A stretch of DNA of 64,000 nucleotides from Streptomyces malaysiensis subsp. samsunensis (GTDB lineage: Bacteria > Actinomycetota > Actinomycetes > Streptomycetales > Streptomycetaceae): contig NZ_JANIIC010000005.1 of the NCBI RefSeq assembly GCF_024519315.1, positions 124,001-188,000 on the forward strand, given 5' to 3'. Position 1 is the first letter of the stretch. Every line of letters starts with the position of its first letter. The translations under genes and the position numbers were made by a program. Below the pieces are notes generated by a model, which ran no database searches, was not told the origin of the DNA, and worked only from the letters and a program-made list of their open reading frames with translations. Positions 17,023 to 25,870 of the stretch are shown piece by piece.

Positions 17023-18062
17023 TTGATCACCCTCAGACGTCGCCGGGCGCGCCACAGGGTGAGGCTCGCCGCGGTCACCACGACGACTCCCTGGACGGTT
17101 TGCTGGATGTAGGAGCTGACACCGGCCAGGACCATCGCGTTGGCGATGGCCACCATCACGACCACCCCGACCAGTGAGTGCAGCACTCCGCCGCGGCCAC
17201 CGGTCAGAAAGGTCCCGCCGATGACCACACCGGCGATGGTGGTGAACAGCAGACCGGTCCCGATGCCCACGTCGCCGACGCCGGACCGGGCGGTGGCCAT
17301 CGCCGCGGCCAGCCCCGCGGTGGCACCCGCGAGGACGAAGGCGGCCGCCCGGTAGGCGCGCACCGGGATCCCGGAGAGCAGCGCGGTCTCCTCGCTGCCG
17401 CCGATGACGTAGGCGTAGCGGCCGAAGCGGGTGTAGCGCTGGAGCGTCCATCCGGCGGCCACGACCAGCAGGGCGATCCACACGATGCCGGGGAGACCGG
17501 CCGTCTTGTGGTCCGCGAGGGCGCGGAAGGACTCGTCGGTCACCCGGGGCGGAGTGTCCCCGAACAGCAGTTGGGCCACGCCCAGGCCGATCTGCCAGGT
17601 GCCGATGGTGACGATGAAGGACGGGACGCGCAGCAGTCCCACGGCGGCCCCGGCGACCAGTCCGATCAGCGCCCCGACCGCGCATCCGGCGGCGATGGCC
17701 CACAGGCCGAGGTCGATGGTGTTGCGGTCGTTGGCGACCAGCAGGGCGGTGGTCAGGGATGCCGCCGCCATCGTGCCCTCGAGCGAGAGGTCGATGCCTC
17801 CCATGAGGATGACGAAGGTGAGGCCGACCGCCAACACGGCGGGGACGGCGCTCTGTTCGGCCACCGCGCCCAGGTTTCCCGGGGAGAGGAACGAGGGGTT
17901 GACAAAGCTCATGACGAGGGCGATGAGCGCGAGCACGCTCAGGGCCGGGGTGGGGAAGGTGTGCGAGCCGAGCGCGGCCCGCCCCGGCCGTGCCGGCTCG
18001 TCCGCGCCGCGGCCGGTGGCGCGGGGATCGTGGTGGCCGGCGGGTGCGAGGGTCGGTTTCAC
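17019..18062 (-). CDS. Ribose-type ABC importer permease, first permease
   Basis: The 347-residue RbsC-like membrane protein has the signatures GGIDLSLEGTMAAASLTTAL, VPSFIVTIGTWQIGLG and GGTFLTGGRGGVLHSLVG. Two permease genes with one ATPase and one binding protein suggest a heterodimeric channel. The GTG at 18062 overlaps the stop of the binding-protein gene (GTGA) and is preferred to an ATG nine codons further upstream. The first 35 or so residues are cytosolic and rich in Ala, Pro and Arg. Confidence 0.85.
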   Translation of the reverse strand: MKPTLAPAGHHDPRATGRGADEPARPGRAALGSHTFPTPALSVLALIALVMSFVNPSFLSPGNLGAVAEQSAVPAVLAVGLTFVILMGGIDLSLEGTMAAASLTTALLVANDRNTIDLGLWAIAAGCAVGALIGLVAGAAVGLLRVPSFIVTIGTWQIGLGVAQLLFGDTPPRVTDESFRALADHKTAGLPGIVWIALLVVAAGWTLQRYTRFGRYAYVIGGSEETALLSGIPVRAYRAAAFVLAGATAGLAAAMATARSGVGDVGIGTGLLFTTIAGVVIGGTFLTGGRGGVLHSLVGVVVMVAIANAMVLAGVSSYIQQTVQGVVVVTAASLTLWRARRRLRVIK

Positions 18063-19153
18063 TTGATCGGCCTGCCGTTCTGTGACCACGGATTCTTGAA
18101 GTCGAGCCGTGTGGTGTCCGTGGGGGACGGCGCCGAGGACGCGTTGGCCCGGGTGATGATGGGCAGTGGCTTGAGATAGAACGACCGGTGGCCCCGCGGC
18201 TCCTTGTCGGGGTCGATCCTGCCGGTGGCGGCCGCGTATCCGATCGACATCCCGAGGGCGCCCTGGGCCGCCCCGGTGGAGGGCGTCGTGGCGACGTAGC
18301 CGGTGGACGGGTCCCGTACGGCGCGCACCACTTCGGCCAGACCGTCGACCGACGCGATCTTGACCTTGCCCTTACGGCCCGCGTTCTTGACCGCTCCCAG
18401 CGCGCCCAGGCCCATGGAGTCGCTGGCGGCCCAGACACCGCCGATCCGGTGGCCGTACTTCGTCAGATAGGTCTGGGTGACGTTCTGGGCCTTGGTGCGG
18501 TCCCATCCGGCGGTCTGGTCGCCGAGCAGTTTGATACCGGGGTACTCCTTGAGCGCCTTCTTCAGCCCACGGAACCGCTCCTGGGCGGGCGCGTTGTCGA
18601 GGATGCCCTGGAGGGCCACGATCGAGCCCTTGCCACCCATCGATGTGAACAGGGCCTTGGCCGTCTCATAGCCCTGGGGAACGCCGTCGACCGACATATG
18701 GGCGACCCAGTGCGGGGATTCGCTCTCCGGGGCCAGGCCATCGGGCCGGTTCCACTGGGTGACCAGCCACGCCCCGGACTTGTCGACCGCCTTGACGATC
18801 GCCGGCAGCACCGAGGACTCATTGGGGTCGACGTTGAGTACGACGCACTTGCCGCCCTTGGCCAGGATCGACTGGATCTGGCTGAGCTGCTTCGAGGAGT
18901 CGCCGTTGCTGGCGATCCACTGGTAGTGGCGCGCATGGTGCGCCTTGGCGAAGGCACGGGCCCCGGCGTTGACGGCCACGTAGTACTCGTTCTCCAGCCC
19001 CCGTCCGGACTGGACGAGGGTGACATCGGACGGTTCGCAGCGTCCGGAGTCGCCGGCGGCCGATCCGCTGTCCACCGCGCCGCAGGCGCTGAGGGACATG
19101 GCGAGCAGAGCGGTCAGGGATACGCCGATGACGGCGGATCGGGGATGGTGCAT
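18059..19153 (-). CDS. Ribose-type ABC importer substrate-binding lipoprotein
   Basis: The 364-residue protein has a lipoprotein signal ending LSACG (Cys near residue 24) and a type I periplasmic-binding fold: DVTLVQSGRGLENEYYVAV, a repeated Gln/Ser linker, CVVLNVDPNESS, and IGGVWAASDSMGLGALGAV near the C-terminal lobe. Such proteins bind sugars, polyols or signalling furans outside the cell. A strong AGGAGG precedes the ATG at 19153. The ligand cannot be read from sequence; it probably is the compound processed by the neighbouring oxidoreductases. Confidence 0.82.
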   Translation of the reverse strand: MHHPRSAVIGVSLTALLAMSLSACGAVDSGSAAGDSGRCEPSDVTLVQSGRGLENEYYVAVNAGARAFAKAHHARHYQWIASNGDSSKQLSQIQSILAKGGKCVVLNVDPNESSVLPAIVKAVDKSGAWLVTQWNRPDGLAPESESPHWVAHMSVDGVPQGYETAKALFTSMGGKGSIVALQGILDNAPAQERFRGLKKALKEYPGIKLLGDQTAGWDRTKAQNVTQTYLTKYGHRIGGVWAASDSMGLGALGAVKNAGRKGKVKIASVDGLAEVVRAVRDPSTGYVATTPSTGAAQGALGMSIGYAAATGRIDPDKEPRGHRSFYLKPLPIITRANASSAPSPTDTTRLDFKNPWSQNGRPIK

Positions 19154-19210
19154 GGTACGTCCTCCTGTTGGTACGAGCCGCCGGGCCCATCGGGCCGTGG
19201 CGGCGCCCCG

Positions 19211-20371
19211 CTACCCGCGGCGGCGCACGAGGTCGCGGCTGATGATGAGGCGTTGCACCTCGCTGGTGCCTTCGTAGATCGTGGTGATCCGGGCGTCCCG
19301 GTAGAGGCGCTCGGCGGGCACCCCGCGGATGTATCCGCCGCCGCCGAGGATCTGAACGGCCCGGGAGGTGTTGCGGATGCTCGCCTCGGAGGCGAACAGC
19401 TTGGCCATCGAGCAGGCGGGGCCCGCCGCTTGGCCGGTGTCCATCAGCCCCGCCGCGTGTTCCAGGAGCAGCTTCGCCGCCCGGTGGTCCACCGCCATGT
19501 CGGCGAGCTGGAACGCCACGGACTGGAAGCCGGACAGCGGGCTGCCGAACTGGTGGCGGCTGACGGCGTGTTCGCTCGCGGTGTCCAGTGCGGCGCGGGA
19601 GATGCCATTGGCCAGCGCGCCGATCCCCAGCCGGCCCTTCTCCAGCACCGAGAGCACGGCGCCGAAGCCACTGCCCTCCTCCCCGAGCAGCGCGGTCGGG
19701 GGGAGCCGGACATCGGTGAAGACGAAGCCGCCGACCGGGGACGCCTTCTGGCCCATCTTCTTCTCGCGGTAGCCGCGTTCGACACCGGGGGTGTCCACGT
19801 CGACCAGGAACATCGACATGCCGCCGCGTTTGCGCTTGTCCGGGTCGGTGACGGCCAGCACCAGCGCCACATCGGCCACCGGTGCGTTGTGGATGTAGAT
19901 CTTCTCGCCGGTCAGCACCCAGTCCGCGCCGTCACGGCGGGCGCGGGTGGCCAGACTTCCGAGGTCGGATCCGGCGCCGGGTTCGGTCAGCGCGTAGGCG
20001 CAGCGCGTACGGCCGCTGATGATGCCGGGGAGATAGCGGTCCTTCTGCTCCCGGGTGCCGAAGCGGGCCAGCAGCGAGCCGACCAGTTCCACCAGACCGC
20101 ACTGGTCGGCGACGCTGGCGTAGCCGTAGGACAGCTCCTCCATCACCGCGATGTAGTCGGCCACCAGGCCACCGGCCCCGCCGTCGGCCTCGGGGACGGT
20201 GATGCCCATCAGGCCCAGTTCGCCCATCCGGGCGTAGATCTCCTCCGGGAAGCGCTCGGTGCTGTCGAGTTCCTCGACGATGGGCGTGATCTCCTTCGCC
20301 GCGAAGTCCCGCACCATGGCGACGAGAGCCTCGCGCTCCGGGGCGGTGTCGGCGGTCTGACGCGGTGACAT
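19211..20371 (-). CDS. Acyl-CoA dehydrogenase
   Basis: The 386-residue flavoprotein has the full acyl-CoA dehydrogenase pattern: CAYALTEPGAGSDLGSL (FAD contact), WVLTGEKIYIHNAPVADV, the C-terminal QILGGGGYIRGVPAERLYRD and IYEGTSEVQRLIISRDL with the catalytic Glu in YEGTSE. It oxidises an acyl-CoA to the 2-enoyl-CoA and passes electrons to ETF, both of whose subunits are encoded downstream. AGGAGG lies before the ATG at 20371. It follows the CoA-transferase gene by 45 bases, which fits sequential action. Confidence 0.9.
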   Translation of the reverse strand: MSPRQTADTAPEREALVAMVRDFAAKEITPIVEELDSTERFPEEIYARMGELGLMGITVPEADGGAGGLVADYIAVMEELSYGYASVADQCGLVELVGSLLARFGTREQKDRYLPGIISGRTRCAYALTEPGAGSDLGSLATRARRDGADWVLTGEKIYIHNAPVADVALVLAVTDPDKRKRGGMSMFLVDVDTPGVERGYREKKMGQKASPVGGFVFTDVRLPPTALLGEEGSGFGAVLSVLEKGRLGIGALANGISRAALDTASEHAVSRHQFGSPLSGFQSVAFQLADMAVDHRAAKLLLEHAAGLMDTGQAAGPACSMAKLFASEASIRNTSRAVQILGGGGYIRGVPAERLYRDARITTIYEGTSEVQRLIISRDLVRRRG

Positions 20372-20416
20372 GAGGGTGACCTCCAGGGGGTGGGGGTGGC
20401 CGGTGTCGCTCGGGGC

Positions 20417-21964
20417 TCAGGCGGTGAAGACTTCGGGGGGCATCGGGCGCGGCGACGGGTCGAGCACCGGCTCGAAGTCCATCCGGTCCAGGACATCGCG
20501 GTTCAGGTCGATGCCCGGCGCGACCTCGATCAGCACGGGGCCTTCGTCGCGCAGTTCGAACACGGCGCGCTCGGTGACGTAGAGGGCGCGCTGCCCCCGG
20601 CGCCGCGCGGTGGCGGCGTCGAAGGTGACATGCGAGACCTCGTGCACGAACTTGCGCACCCGCCCCTCTGCGGCGATGCGCAGTGCGCCCGGTGTGACGT
20701 CCGCCCGCAGCCCGCGCGCGGTGAAGGTGCCGCAGAACACCACGGTGCTCGCGGCGTGGGCGATGTCGATGAAGCCGCCAGGCCCGACGACCGAGGAGCC
20801 CACCTTGCTGACGTTGACGTTTCCGTACCGGTCGGCCTCGGCCATGCCCAGGACCGCGATGTCGAGCATCCCGGTGGCGAAGAAGTCGAACTGCGCGAGC
20901 GAGGAGACCAGCGCGGCCGGATACCGGCTGAGGCCGAACAGTTCACCGGTCTCCGGCACACCGCCGACCGCGCCCTGCTCGATGACCAGATGCACATCGT
21001 CCAGCCGGTGCTCCTCGGCGAGGATGTCGACGACACCGGCGCTCATGCCGAAACCCACGTTGAGCACACATCCGGACGGCACCTCCAGCGCGGCCCGGCG
21101 GGCGACGACGTCCCGCGGTCCCGCAACGGCGGGGCGGGGCGCGGGGCGTGGCCGGCCGGTGGGCGCGGCCTGGCCGAACGCCGCGTCGAACTCCCCCGCG
21201 TAGGTCTGCCACTGCCCCGGGCTGAGCACACCGATGTCGACCAGCGGCCCGGGGACGCTCACCGTGCGAGGGTCCTGGCCACCGACCGCGACCCGGCGCT
21301 TGACCTGGGCGATGACCCTGCCCCCGCAGCCACGCGCGGCCGCGGCCACCGCCTGGCTGTCCAGGGAGGCCGCCTCCTCGGCGCAGCTGACGTTGCCGCG
21401 CTCGTCCATGGAACTGCCGCGCACCAGGCCGATGTCGACGTGCACGGGGCGGTAGTGCAGATACTCCACTCCGTCGATCTCCGTCAGCGTGACCAGATCG
21501 TCGCGCGAGACATCGTTCAGACGTCCGCCCTGGCGCCGTGGGTCGACGAAGGTGCCGATACCCACCTGCGAGAACACTCCCGGGCGACGGGCCCCGCTCT
21601 CGCGCAGCAGGGCCGCGATGATCCCGGTGGGCAGTGAGTACGCCTCGATGGCGCCCGAGGCCGCGAGGGCCTGCATACCCGGGGACCAGGACCAGTGGCC
21701 GCCGATGACCCGGCGGACCAGACCCTCGTGGGCCAGCCGGTTCAGGCCCGTCTTTCGCCCGTCCCCGATGCCGAGGCCGTGGATGACGGTCAGGTCCCGG
21801 GGGTGGCCGGTGGCCAGGAAGCGCTGCTCGATGGCGGCGAGCACATCGTCGGCCTCCAGGATGCCCCCGCCCGAGCCGGTCATGGCGAGCGTGGCGCCGT
21901 CGGGGACGGTGGCCGCGGCCTCGGCGGCGCTCATGATGGCGGGACCCGCGGATATGCCGGTCAT
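20417..21964 (-). CDS. Acyl-CoA:acetate-type CoA-transferase, fused alpha and beta halves
   Basis: The 515-residue enzyme fuses both subunits of a family I CoA-transferase. The first half has VPDGATLAMTGSGGGI and the glycine-rich CoA loop; the second half carries VIEQGAVGGVPETG, whose Glu is the expected covalent catalyst. It resembles YdiF/propionate CoA-transferases. It would move CoA from acetyl- or succinyl-CoA onto the acid made by the aldehyde dehydrogenase encoded across the divergent promoter. Its ATG at 21964 overlaps the end of the SDR gene (ATGA). Confidence 0.87.
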   Translation of the reverse strand: MTGISAGPAIMSAAEAAATVPDGATLAMTGSGGGILEADDVLAAIEQRFLATGHPRDLTVIHGLGIGDGRKTGLNRLAHEGLVRRVIGGHWSWSPGMQALAASGAIEAYSLPTGIIAALLRESGARRPGVFSQVGIGTFVDPRRQGGRLNDVSRDDLVTLTEIDGVEYLHYRPVHVDIGLVRGSSMDERGNVSCAEEAASLDSQAVAAAARGCGGRVIAQVKRRVAVGGQDPRTVSVPGPLVDIGVLSPGQWQTYAGEFDAAFGQAAPTGRPRPAPRPAVAGPRDVVARRAALEVPSGCVLNVGFGMSAGVVDILAEEHRLDDVHLVIEQGAVGGVPETGELFGLSRYPAALVSSLAQFDFFATGMLDIAVLGMAEADRYGNVNVSKVGSSVVGPGGFIDIAHAASTVVFCGTFTARGLRADVTPGALRIAAEGRVRKFVHEVSHVTFDAATARRRGQRALYVTERAVFELRDEGPVLIEVAPGIDLNRDVLDRMDFEPVLDPSPRPMPPEVFTA

Positions 21965-22719
21965 ACGACGCTCATCCCTCCGTCGACGGTGACGACCGAA
22001 CCGGTGGCGAAGGAGGAGGCGTCACCGGCGAGGAAGGCGATGGCCGTGGCGATCTCGCCCGGCTCGGCGAGCCGGTTGAGCAGCTGACGCCCTTCCAGAT
22101 AGGCGCGGTAGGCCACCGGGTCCGCCACATCGGCCTCGATCTTCGCGAAGTACGGGGAGTCGGTGGTGCCGGGCGCGACCGCGTTGACACGCACGCCCGC
22201 GGCCGCGTGGTCCACCGCCATGGCCCGGGTGAGGCCGAGCACCGCGGCTTTGGAAGCGCAGTACGCCGCCCGCTGTGCCATGCCGATCTGCCCGGCCACC
22301 GAGGCCACGTTGACCACCGTCCCGGAGCCCCGCGCGACCATTCGCGGCACAAGCGCCCGGCAGCCGAGGAAGACACCGGTGACATTGGTGGCGAACAGCG
22401 CCTCCCAGGCGGGCGGTTCGGTGTCGAGGACCGTTCCCCTGATGCCGTAGCCCGCGTTGTTGACCAGGACGTCCACACCGCCGAGCCGGTCCACATGTGC
22501 GAGCACCTCGTCCCATGCGGCGGGGCTGGCCACATCACCGGCCACGACGGTCACGGGCCAGCCGTGGCCCTCGGCCTCCTGGGCGAGGGTGTCGCACTCC
22601 GGCTCGTCCTTGGCCAGCACGATCTGCCGGGCGCCCTGACCGGCGAACAGCCGCACCGTGGCCAGGCCGATCCCCGATGTTCCGCCGGTGACCACGCAGA
22701 CCTTGTCTTCCAGACTCAT
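21961..22719 (-). CDS. SDR family oxidoreductase
   Basis: The 252-residue short-chain dehydrogenase has the cofactor motif TGGTSGIG, NNAG, the catalytic Ser in NVASVAGQIG, the YCASK pair of Tyr and Lys, and the usual C-terminal VVTVDGGMSVV. It is the first gene of the catabolic operon and starts at ATG 22719 behind AGGAGG. A LacI-type operator lies only 12 bases upstream of the start and touches the ribosome site. It probably interconverts an alcohol and ketone in the pathway. Confidence 0.87.
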   Translation of the reverse strand: MSLEDKVCVVTGGTSGIGLATVRLFAGQGARQIVLAKDEPECDTLAQEAEGHGWPVTVVAGDVASPAAWDEVLAHVDRLGGVDVLVNNAGYGIRGTVLDTEPPAWEALFATNVTGVFLGCRALVPRMVARGSGTVVNVASVAGQIGMAQRAAYCASKAAVLGLTRAMAVDHAAAGVRVNAVAPGTTDSPYFAKIEADVADPVAYRAYLEGRQLLNRLAEPGEIATAIAFLAGDASSFATGSVVTVDGGMSVV

Positions 22720-22730
22720 TCCGCCTCCTA

Positions 22731-22745
22731 GGAAACGCTTTCTCG
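22731..22745. promoter_or_regulatory. LacI-type operator before the SDR-led operon
   Basis: The sequence GGAAACGCTTTCTCG is identical to one on the opposite strand in front of the LacI gene (24193-24207). It has the central CG and flanking A/T half sites of LacI-family operators, and it lies just upstream of the SDR ribosome site. Confidence 0.7.
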
Positions 22746-22896
22746 ATGCGCTTCCCGCCGTCGACCGACCCTCCGGACAGAGTCCATCCGAGGGTGACCG
22801 ATCACATTGGACTACCTGGGCCTATTCGACGAGGCCCGGCCATGCTCCCGCTCGACGCCGATCCAGGGCGCCTGCCAAGCGGTGCTTCACTTGCCT

Positions 22897-22911
22897 GTAA
22901 CCGTTTTCTAG
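22897..22911. promoter_or_regulatory. Weaker LacI-type operator in the operon leader
   Basis: GTAACCGTTTTCTAG matches the operator pattern seen at 22731 in 11 of 15 positions, including the central CG. It lies about 180 bases upstream of the SDR start and could act as a second contact for a LacI dimer pair. Confidence 0.5.
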
Positions 22912-23002
22912 GCCATCGAGAAAAGCGCGTCAACCCCGAGCGCTGGACTTTTCCGCGAGAAGTGGAGGGGAGCCGGGGTGAGCCGGGCGGTCGGAAACAG
23001 GC

Positions 23003-23030
23003 CGGCACGAGGGCATCCGCCCCCGTGCCG
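23003..23030. terminator. Hairpin after the LacI regulator gene
   Basis: A 12-base stem with one mismatch (CGGCACGAGGGC against GCCCCCGTGCCG) and a 4-base loop lies 34 bases after the stop of the LacI gene. It has no U-run, as is common for Streptomyces terminators. Confidence 0.55.
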
Positions 23031-23063
23031 CCGAAAAGGCCCGTAGACCCCGTAGGCCCTGGC

Positions 23064-24065
23064 TCAGGCGCGGGAGCCCTTGGCCGGGCCGGTGGAAGCC
23101 CGCTGCACGAAGGTCGCCGGCAGCAGCGGCTGCTGCTCCGGCCGTTCACCGCGCAGGCTGGCCTCGAGCATCACCCATGCCTGCTCACCCAGGGCGGTCT
23201 TGGGGCTGACAATCGTCGTCAGGGCGGGGTCGACGTACCGGGCCACGGCCACATCGTCGAAGCCGGTCACCGAGATGTCCTCGGGTGTGCTCAGGCCCAG
23301 CTCACGCAGGCGGGCGATGGCCCCGAGCGCGGCCAGGTCGTTGAAGGCGATCAACGCCGTGGGTTCATGGCCGAGCGCCTCGTCGGTCGCCTCGTAGCCG
23401 GCCTCGATGGTGCCGTCCGAGGCGACCATGACCGGGTCGAGCCCGAGGATGCGCGCCTGCCGCACCGCCCTCCACCGCTCACGGTTCTGCCATGCGCTCG
23501 GCGAACCGGCCAGATAGACCACGCGGCGGTGGCCCAGGGCGGCCAGATGCTGGCACAGCTCCAGCATCGGGGAGAAGTTGTCCACCGCGACCATGGGGAG
23601 GTCGACTCCGAGCTCGACCCGGTTGACCAGCACCGTGGGAACGCCGCGGGCCGCGAGATCCCGCAGGCTGTCGGCCTCCATCCGGGCCGAGAGCACCAGG
23701 AGACCGTCCACCCGGGAGAGCACATCGAGGCAGACGCTCAGCTCCTCACCGGGTTCCCGCCACTCGGTGACGAGCATGCGGTAGCGATCGCCGACCGCCC
23801 CCACATTGGTCGCCTTGATGATGTCGTGGAAATAGGGGTTGGAGAGGTCGGGCAGGACCACGCCCACACTGCGGTGCACCCCCGAGGCGAGCCCCTGCGC
23901 CGCGCCGTTGGGCCGGTACTCCAGTTCGTCCGTGGCGCGGCGCACCCGCTCCGCCATCTCCGGGTTGACCGTGAGCGAGCCGCTCAAGACCCGTGACACC
24001 GTGGCGACCGACACTCCGGCAGCATCCGCTACGTCCCTGATCGTGACGCGACGCCGCTCCTTCAC
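23064..24065 (-). CDS. LacI family transcriptional regulator
   Basis: The 333-residue repressor has an N-terminal HTH (VTIRDVADAAGVSVATVSRV, residues 7-26) with the hinge helix YRPNGAAQGLASG, followed by a sugar-binding-type effector domain (VGVVLPDLSNPYFHDII and FNDLAALGAIARLRELG). The start is a GTG at 24065 behind GGGAGG. It lies between the SDR-led operon and the aldehyde dehydrogenase pair, and related operator sequences precede both units and its own gene, so it very likely controls the whole block and itself. Its inducer is probably the imported substrate or a product. Confidence 0.9.
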   Translation of the reverse strand: MKERRRVTIRDVADAAGVSVATVSRVLSGSLTVNPEMAERVRRATDELEYRPNGAAQGLASGVHRSVGVVLPDLSNPYFHDIIKATNVGAVGDRYRMLVTEWREPGEELSVCLDVLSRVDGLLVLSARMEADSLRDLAARGVPTVLVNRVELGVDLPMVAVDNFSPMLELCQHLAALGHRRVVYLAGSPSAWQNRERWRAVRQARILGLDPVMVASDGTIEAGYEATDEALGHEPTALIAFNDLAALGAIARLRELGLSTPEDISVTGFDDVAVARYVDPALTTIVSPKTALGEQAWVMLEASLRGERPEQQPLLPATFVQRASTGPAKGSRA

Positions 24066-24192
24066 CTACGCCTCCCCATCGCTCCCGCTCCGGGAGCCCG
24101 CCGCGCTCCGCCCTCGGCCGACTCCTCCGTTGAGATCGTGGCACACCCGGCCGCGCGCGGACGCCACTTGGCCCACGGGGTCCGTTCGACCG

Positions 24193-24207
24193 CGAGAAAG
24201 CGTTTCC
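24193..24207. promoter_or_regulatory. LacI-type operator before the LacI gene
   Basis: The minus strand reads GGAAACGCTTTCTCG, identical over 15 bases to the operator at 22731. It lies about 130 bases upstream of the LacI gene and about 115 bases upstream of the aldehyde dehydrogenase gene, between their divergent promoters. Confidence 0.7.
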
Positions 24208-24282
24208 CGTATTGGCGACGCACTTTCCCTTGTTCGCAGTTTACGCCGCTGTTACGGTGACGACCAGCTCGCCGAGATCTGA

Positions 24283-24297
24283 GTAAACGCTCTCTCG
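24283..24297. promoter_or_regulatory. LacI-type operator before the aldehyde dehydrogenase gene
   Basis: GTAAACGCTCTCTCG matches the 22731 operator at 13 of 15 positions. It lies 25 bases upstream of the aldehyde dehydrogenase start codon, ahead of its AGGAGG ribosome site, where binding would block transcription. Confidence 0.6.
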
Positions 24298-24321
24298 CTC
24301 TCTAGCTCTCCAGGAGGGCCC

Positions 24322-25827
24322 ATGACAGCCCCCGTCACCGCGCGTCCTGTCCGCAGCTACGGCGTCTTCATCGACGGTGCGGAAATCCAGCCGTCGACGG
24401 AGTTCATCACCCGTGAGAACCCCGGCACCCAGGAGGTGGTCGCCCGGTTCGCCCATGGCGACCTCGCCCAGGCGCGGGCGGCCGTGGCCGCCGCGCGCCG
24501 CGCGTTCGACCAGGGGGACTGGCCGGACCGCCCGGGGCAGGAACGTGCCGCGGTACTGCGCGCCCTGGCCTCCCTCATCCGCCGCGACCAGGAAACACTC
24601 GCCCGCATCGACGCCGAGGAGTCCGGCAAGCCCATCCGGCTCGCCCGCGGCGATGTCGCCACCGGCATCGCGCTGACCGAGTACGCGGCCGCCCTGGCGA
24701 TGACCAGCCACGGTGAGGCGCACACCAGCCTCGGGCCGGACTTCACCGGGCTGGTCACCCGCGAACCGTGCGGGGTGGTCGCCATGATCACCCCTTGGAA
24801 CTTCCCGCTGCTGCTGCTCATGCAGAAGCTGCCGTTCGCCCTGGCGGCCGGGTGCACCACCGTGTGCAAACCGTCCGAGCTGACCTCGGGCAGTACGCTG
24901 GAGATCGCCAGGCTCGCGGCCGAGGCGGGGCTGGATCGCGGTGTGTTCAACGTGGTCACCGGGCCCGGAGCGACCGTGGGCCACCATCTCGCACAGTCCC
25001 GGGACGTGGATGTGCTGTCGTTCACCGGCAGTACCGCGGTGGGACGCTCCATCGTCGAGGCGTCCGCGGGCAACCTCAAGAGGCTCTCGCTGGAGCTCGG
25101 TGGCAAGGCGGCCAGCGTGGTCTTCCCCGACGCCGACCTGGAGGACGCCGTGGACGGCGTGCTCTTCGGAGTGCTGTTCAACCAGGGCGAGTGCTGTGTG
25201 TCGGGAGCGCGCCTGCTGGTCCATCAGGACGTGGCCGACCAGTTCGTGCGGGCGCTGGTGGACCGGGTGGCCACCCTGCGGGTGGGGGCGCCGCTCGACG
25301 AGGACGCCGATATCGGGCCCCTGATCCACTCCGCCCATCTGGACAAGGTCCTCGCCGCCGTGGACGGCGCGCGGGCCGAGGGCGCCCGGGTGGTGGCCGG
25401 AGGCACCCGGCTGACCGGGGACGGCTTCGGCGCGGGTCACTTCATGGCGCCCACGATCATCGACCAGGTGTCGCCCACCTCGCGCCTGTTCAACGAGGAG
25501 GTCTTCGGGCCGGTCCTGGCCATCAGCCGGTTCCGCACCGAGGACGAGGCGGTGGAGCTCGCCAACGCCGTGGAGTACGGGCTCGCCAACTCGGTGTGGA
25601 GCAAGAACATCGACACCGCGCTGGCACTGGGCCGACGGCTGCGCAGCGGCACGGTCTGGGTGAACACCACCATCGACGGCGCGCCCCAGTTGCCGGGCGG
25701 CGGGGTCAAGAGCAGCGGCTACGGCCGCGAGATGGGACAGGCCGGATTCGAGGAGTTCACCGAGGTGAAGACCGTCCAGATCCGGTCGGGCAAGCGCACA
25801 CCGTTCTTCCGCGGCGGCGCCCGGTAG
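24322..25827 (+). CDS. NAD(P)-dependent aldehyde dehydrogenase
   Basis: The 501-residue enzyme is a classical aldehyde dehydrogenase. Visible signatures are ITPWNFPLLLLMQKLPFALA, FTGSTAVGRSIVEA, LELGGK (general-base Glu), NQGECCVSGARLL with the catalytic Cys at 291 or 292, and the NEEVFGPVL region. It would convert the aldehyde made by the GMC oxidoreductase to an acid. CCAGGAGG precedes the ATG at 24322. It is divergent from the LacI gene and shares an operator-bearing promoter region. Confidence 0.9.
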   Translation: MTAPVTARPVRSYGVFIDGAEIQPSTEFITRENPGTQEVVARFAHGDLAQARAAVAAARRAFDQGDWPDRPGQERAAVLRALASLIRRDQETLARIDAEESGKPIRLARGDVATGIALTEYAAALAMTSHGEAHTSLGPDFTGLVTREPCGVVAMITPWNFPLLLLMQKLPFALAAGCTTVCKPSELTSGSTLEIARLAAEAGLDRGVFNVVTGPGATVGHHLAQSRDVDVLSFTGSTAVGRSIVEASAGNLKRLSLELGGKAASVVFPDADLEDAVDGVLFGVLFNQGECCVSGARLLVHQDVADQFVRALVDRVATLRVGAPLDEDADIGPLIHSAHLDKVLAAVDGARAEGARVVAGGTRLTGDGFGAGHFMAPTIIDQVSPTSRLFNEEVFGPVLAISRFRTEDEAVELANAVEYGLANSVWSKNIDTALALGRRLRSGTVWVNTTIDGAPQLPGGGVKSSGYGREMGQAGFEEFTEVKTVQIRSGKRTPFFRGGAR

Positions 25828-25870
25828 GACGGGCGGCCACTCACCGGAGACCGAAACCAGGAGTGTTGTT

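Larger units (their letters stand above)
22720..23063. other. Promoter and leader region of the catabolic operon
   Basis: No gene is visible in these 344 bases. They hold two LacI-type operators (22731-22745, 22897-22911) for the minus-strand operon and a terminator-like hairpin at 23003-23030 that closes the LacI gene. Confidence 0.6.

Noticed and set aside
15505..18438. A 977-residue minus-strand frame
   Set aside because: The first half is an Arg/Pro-rich out-of-frame reading of the permease and binding-protein genes. The real ATPase starts at the GTG overlapping the permease stop.
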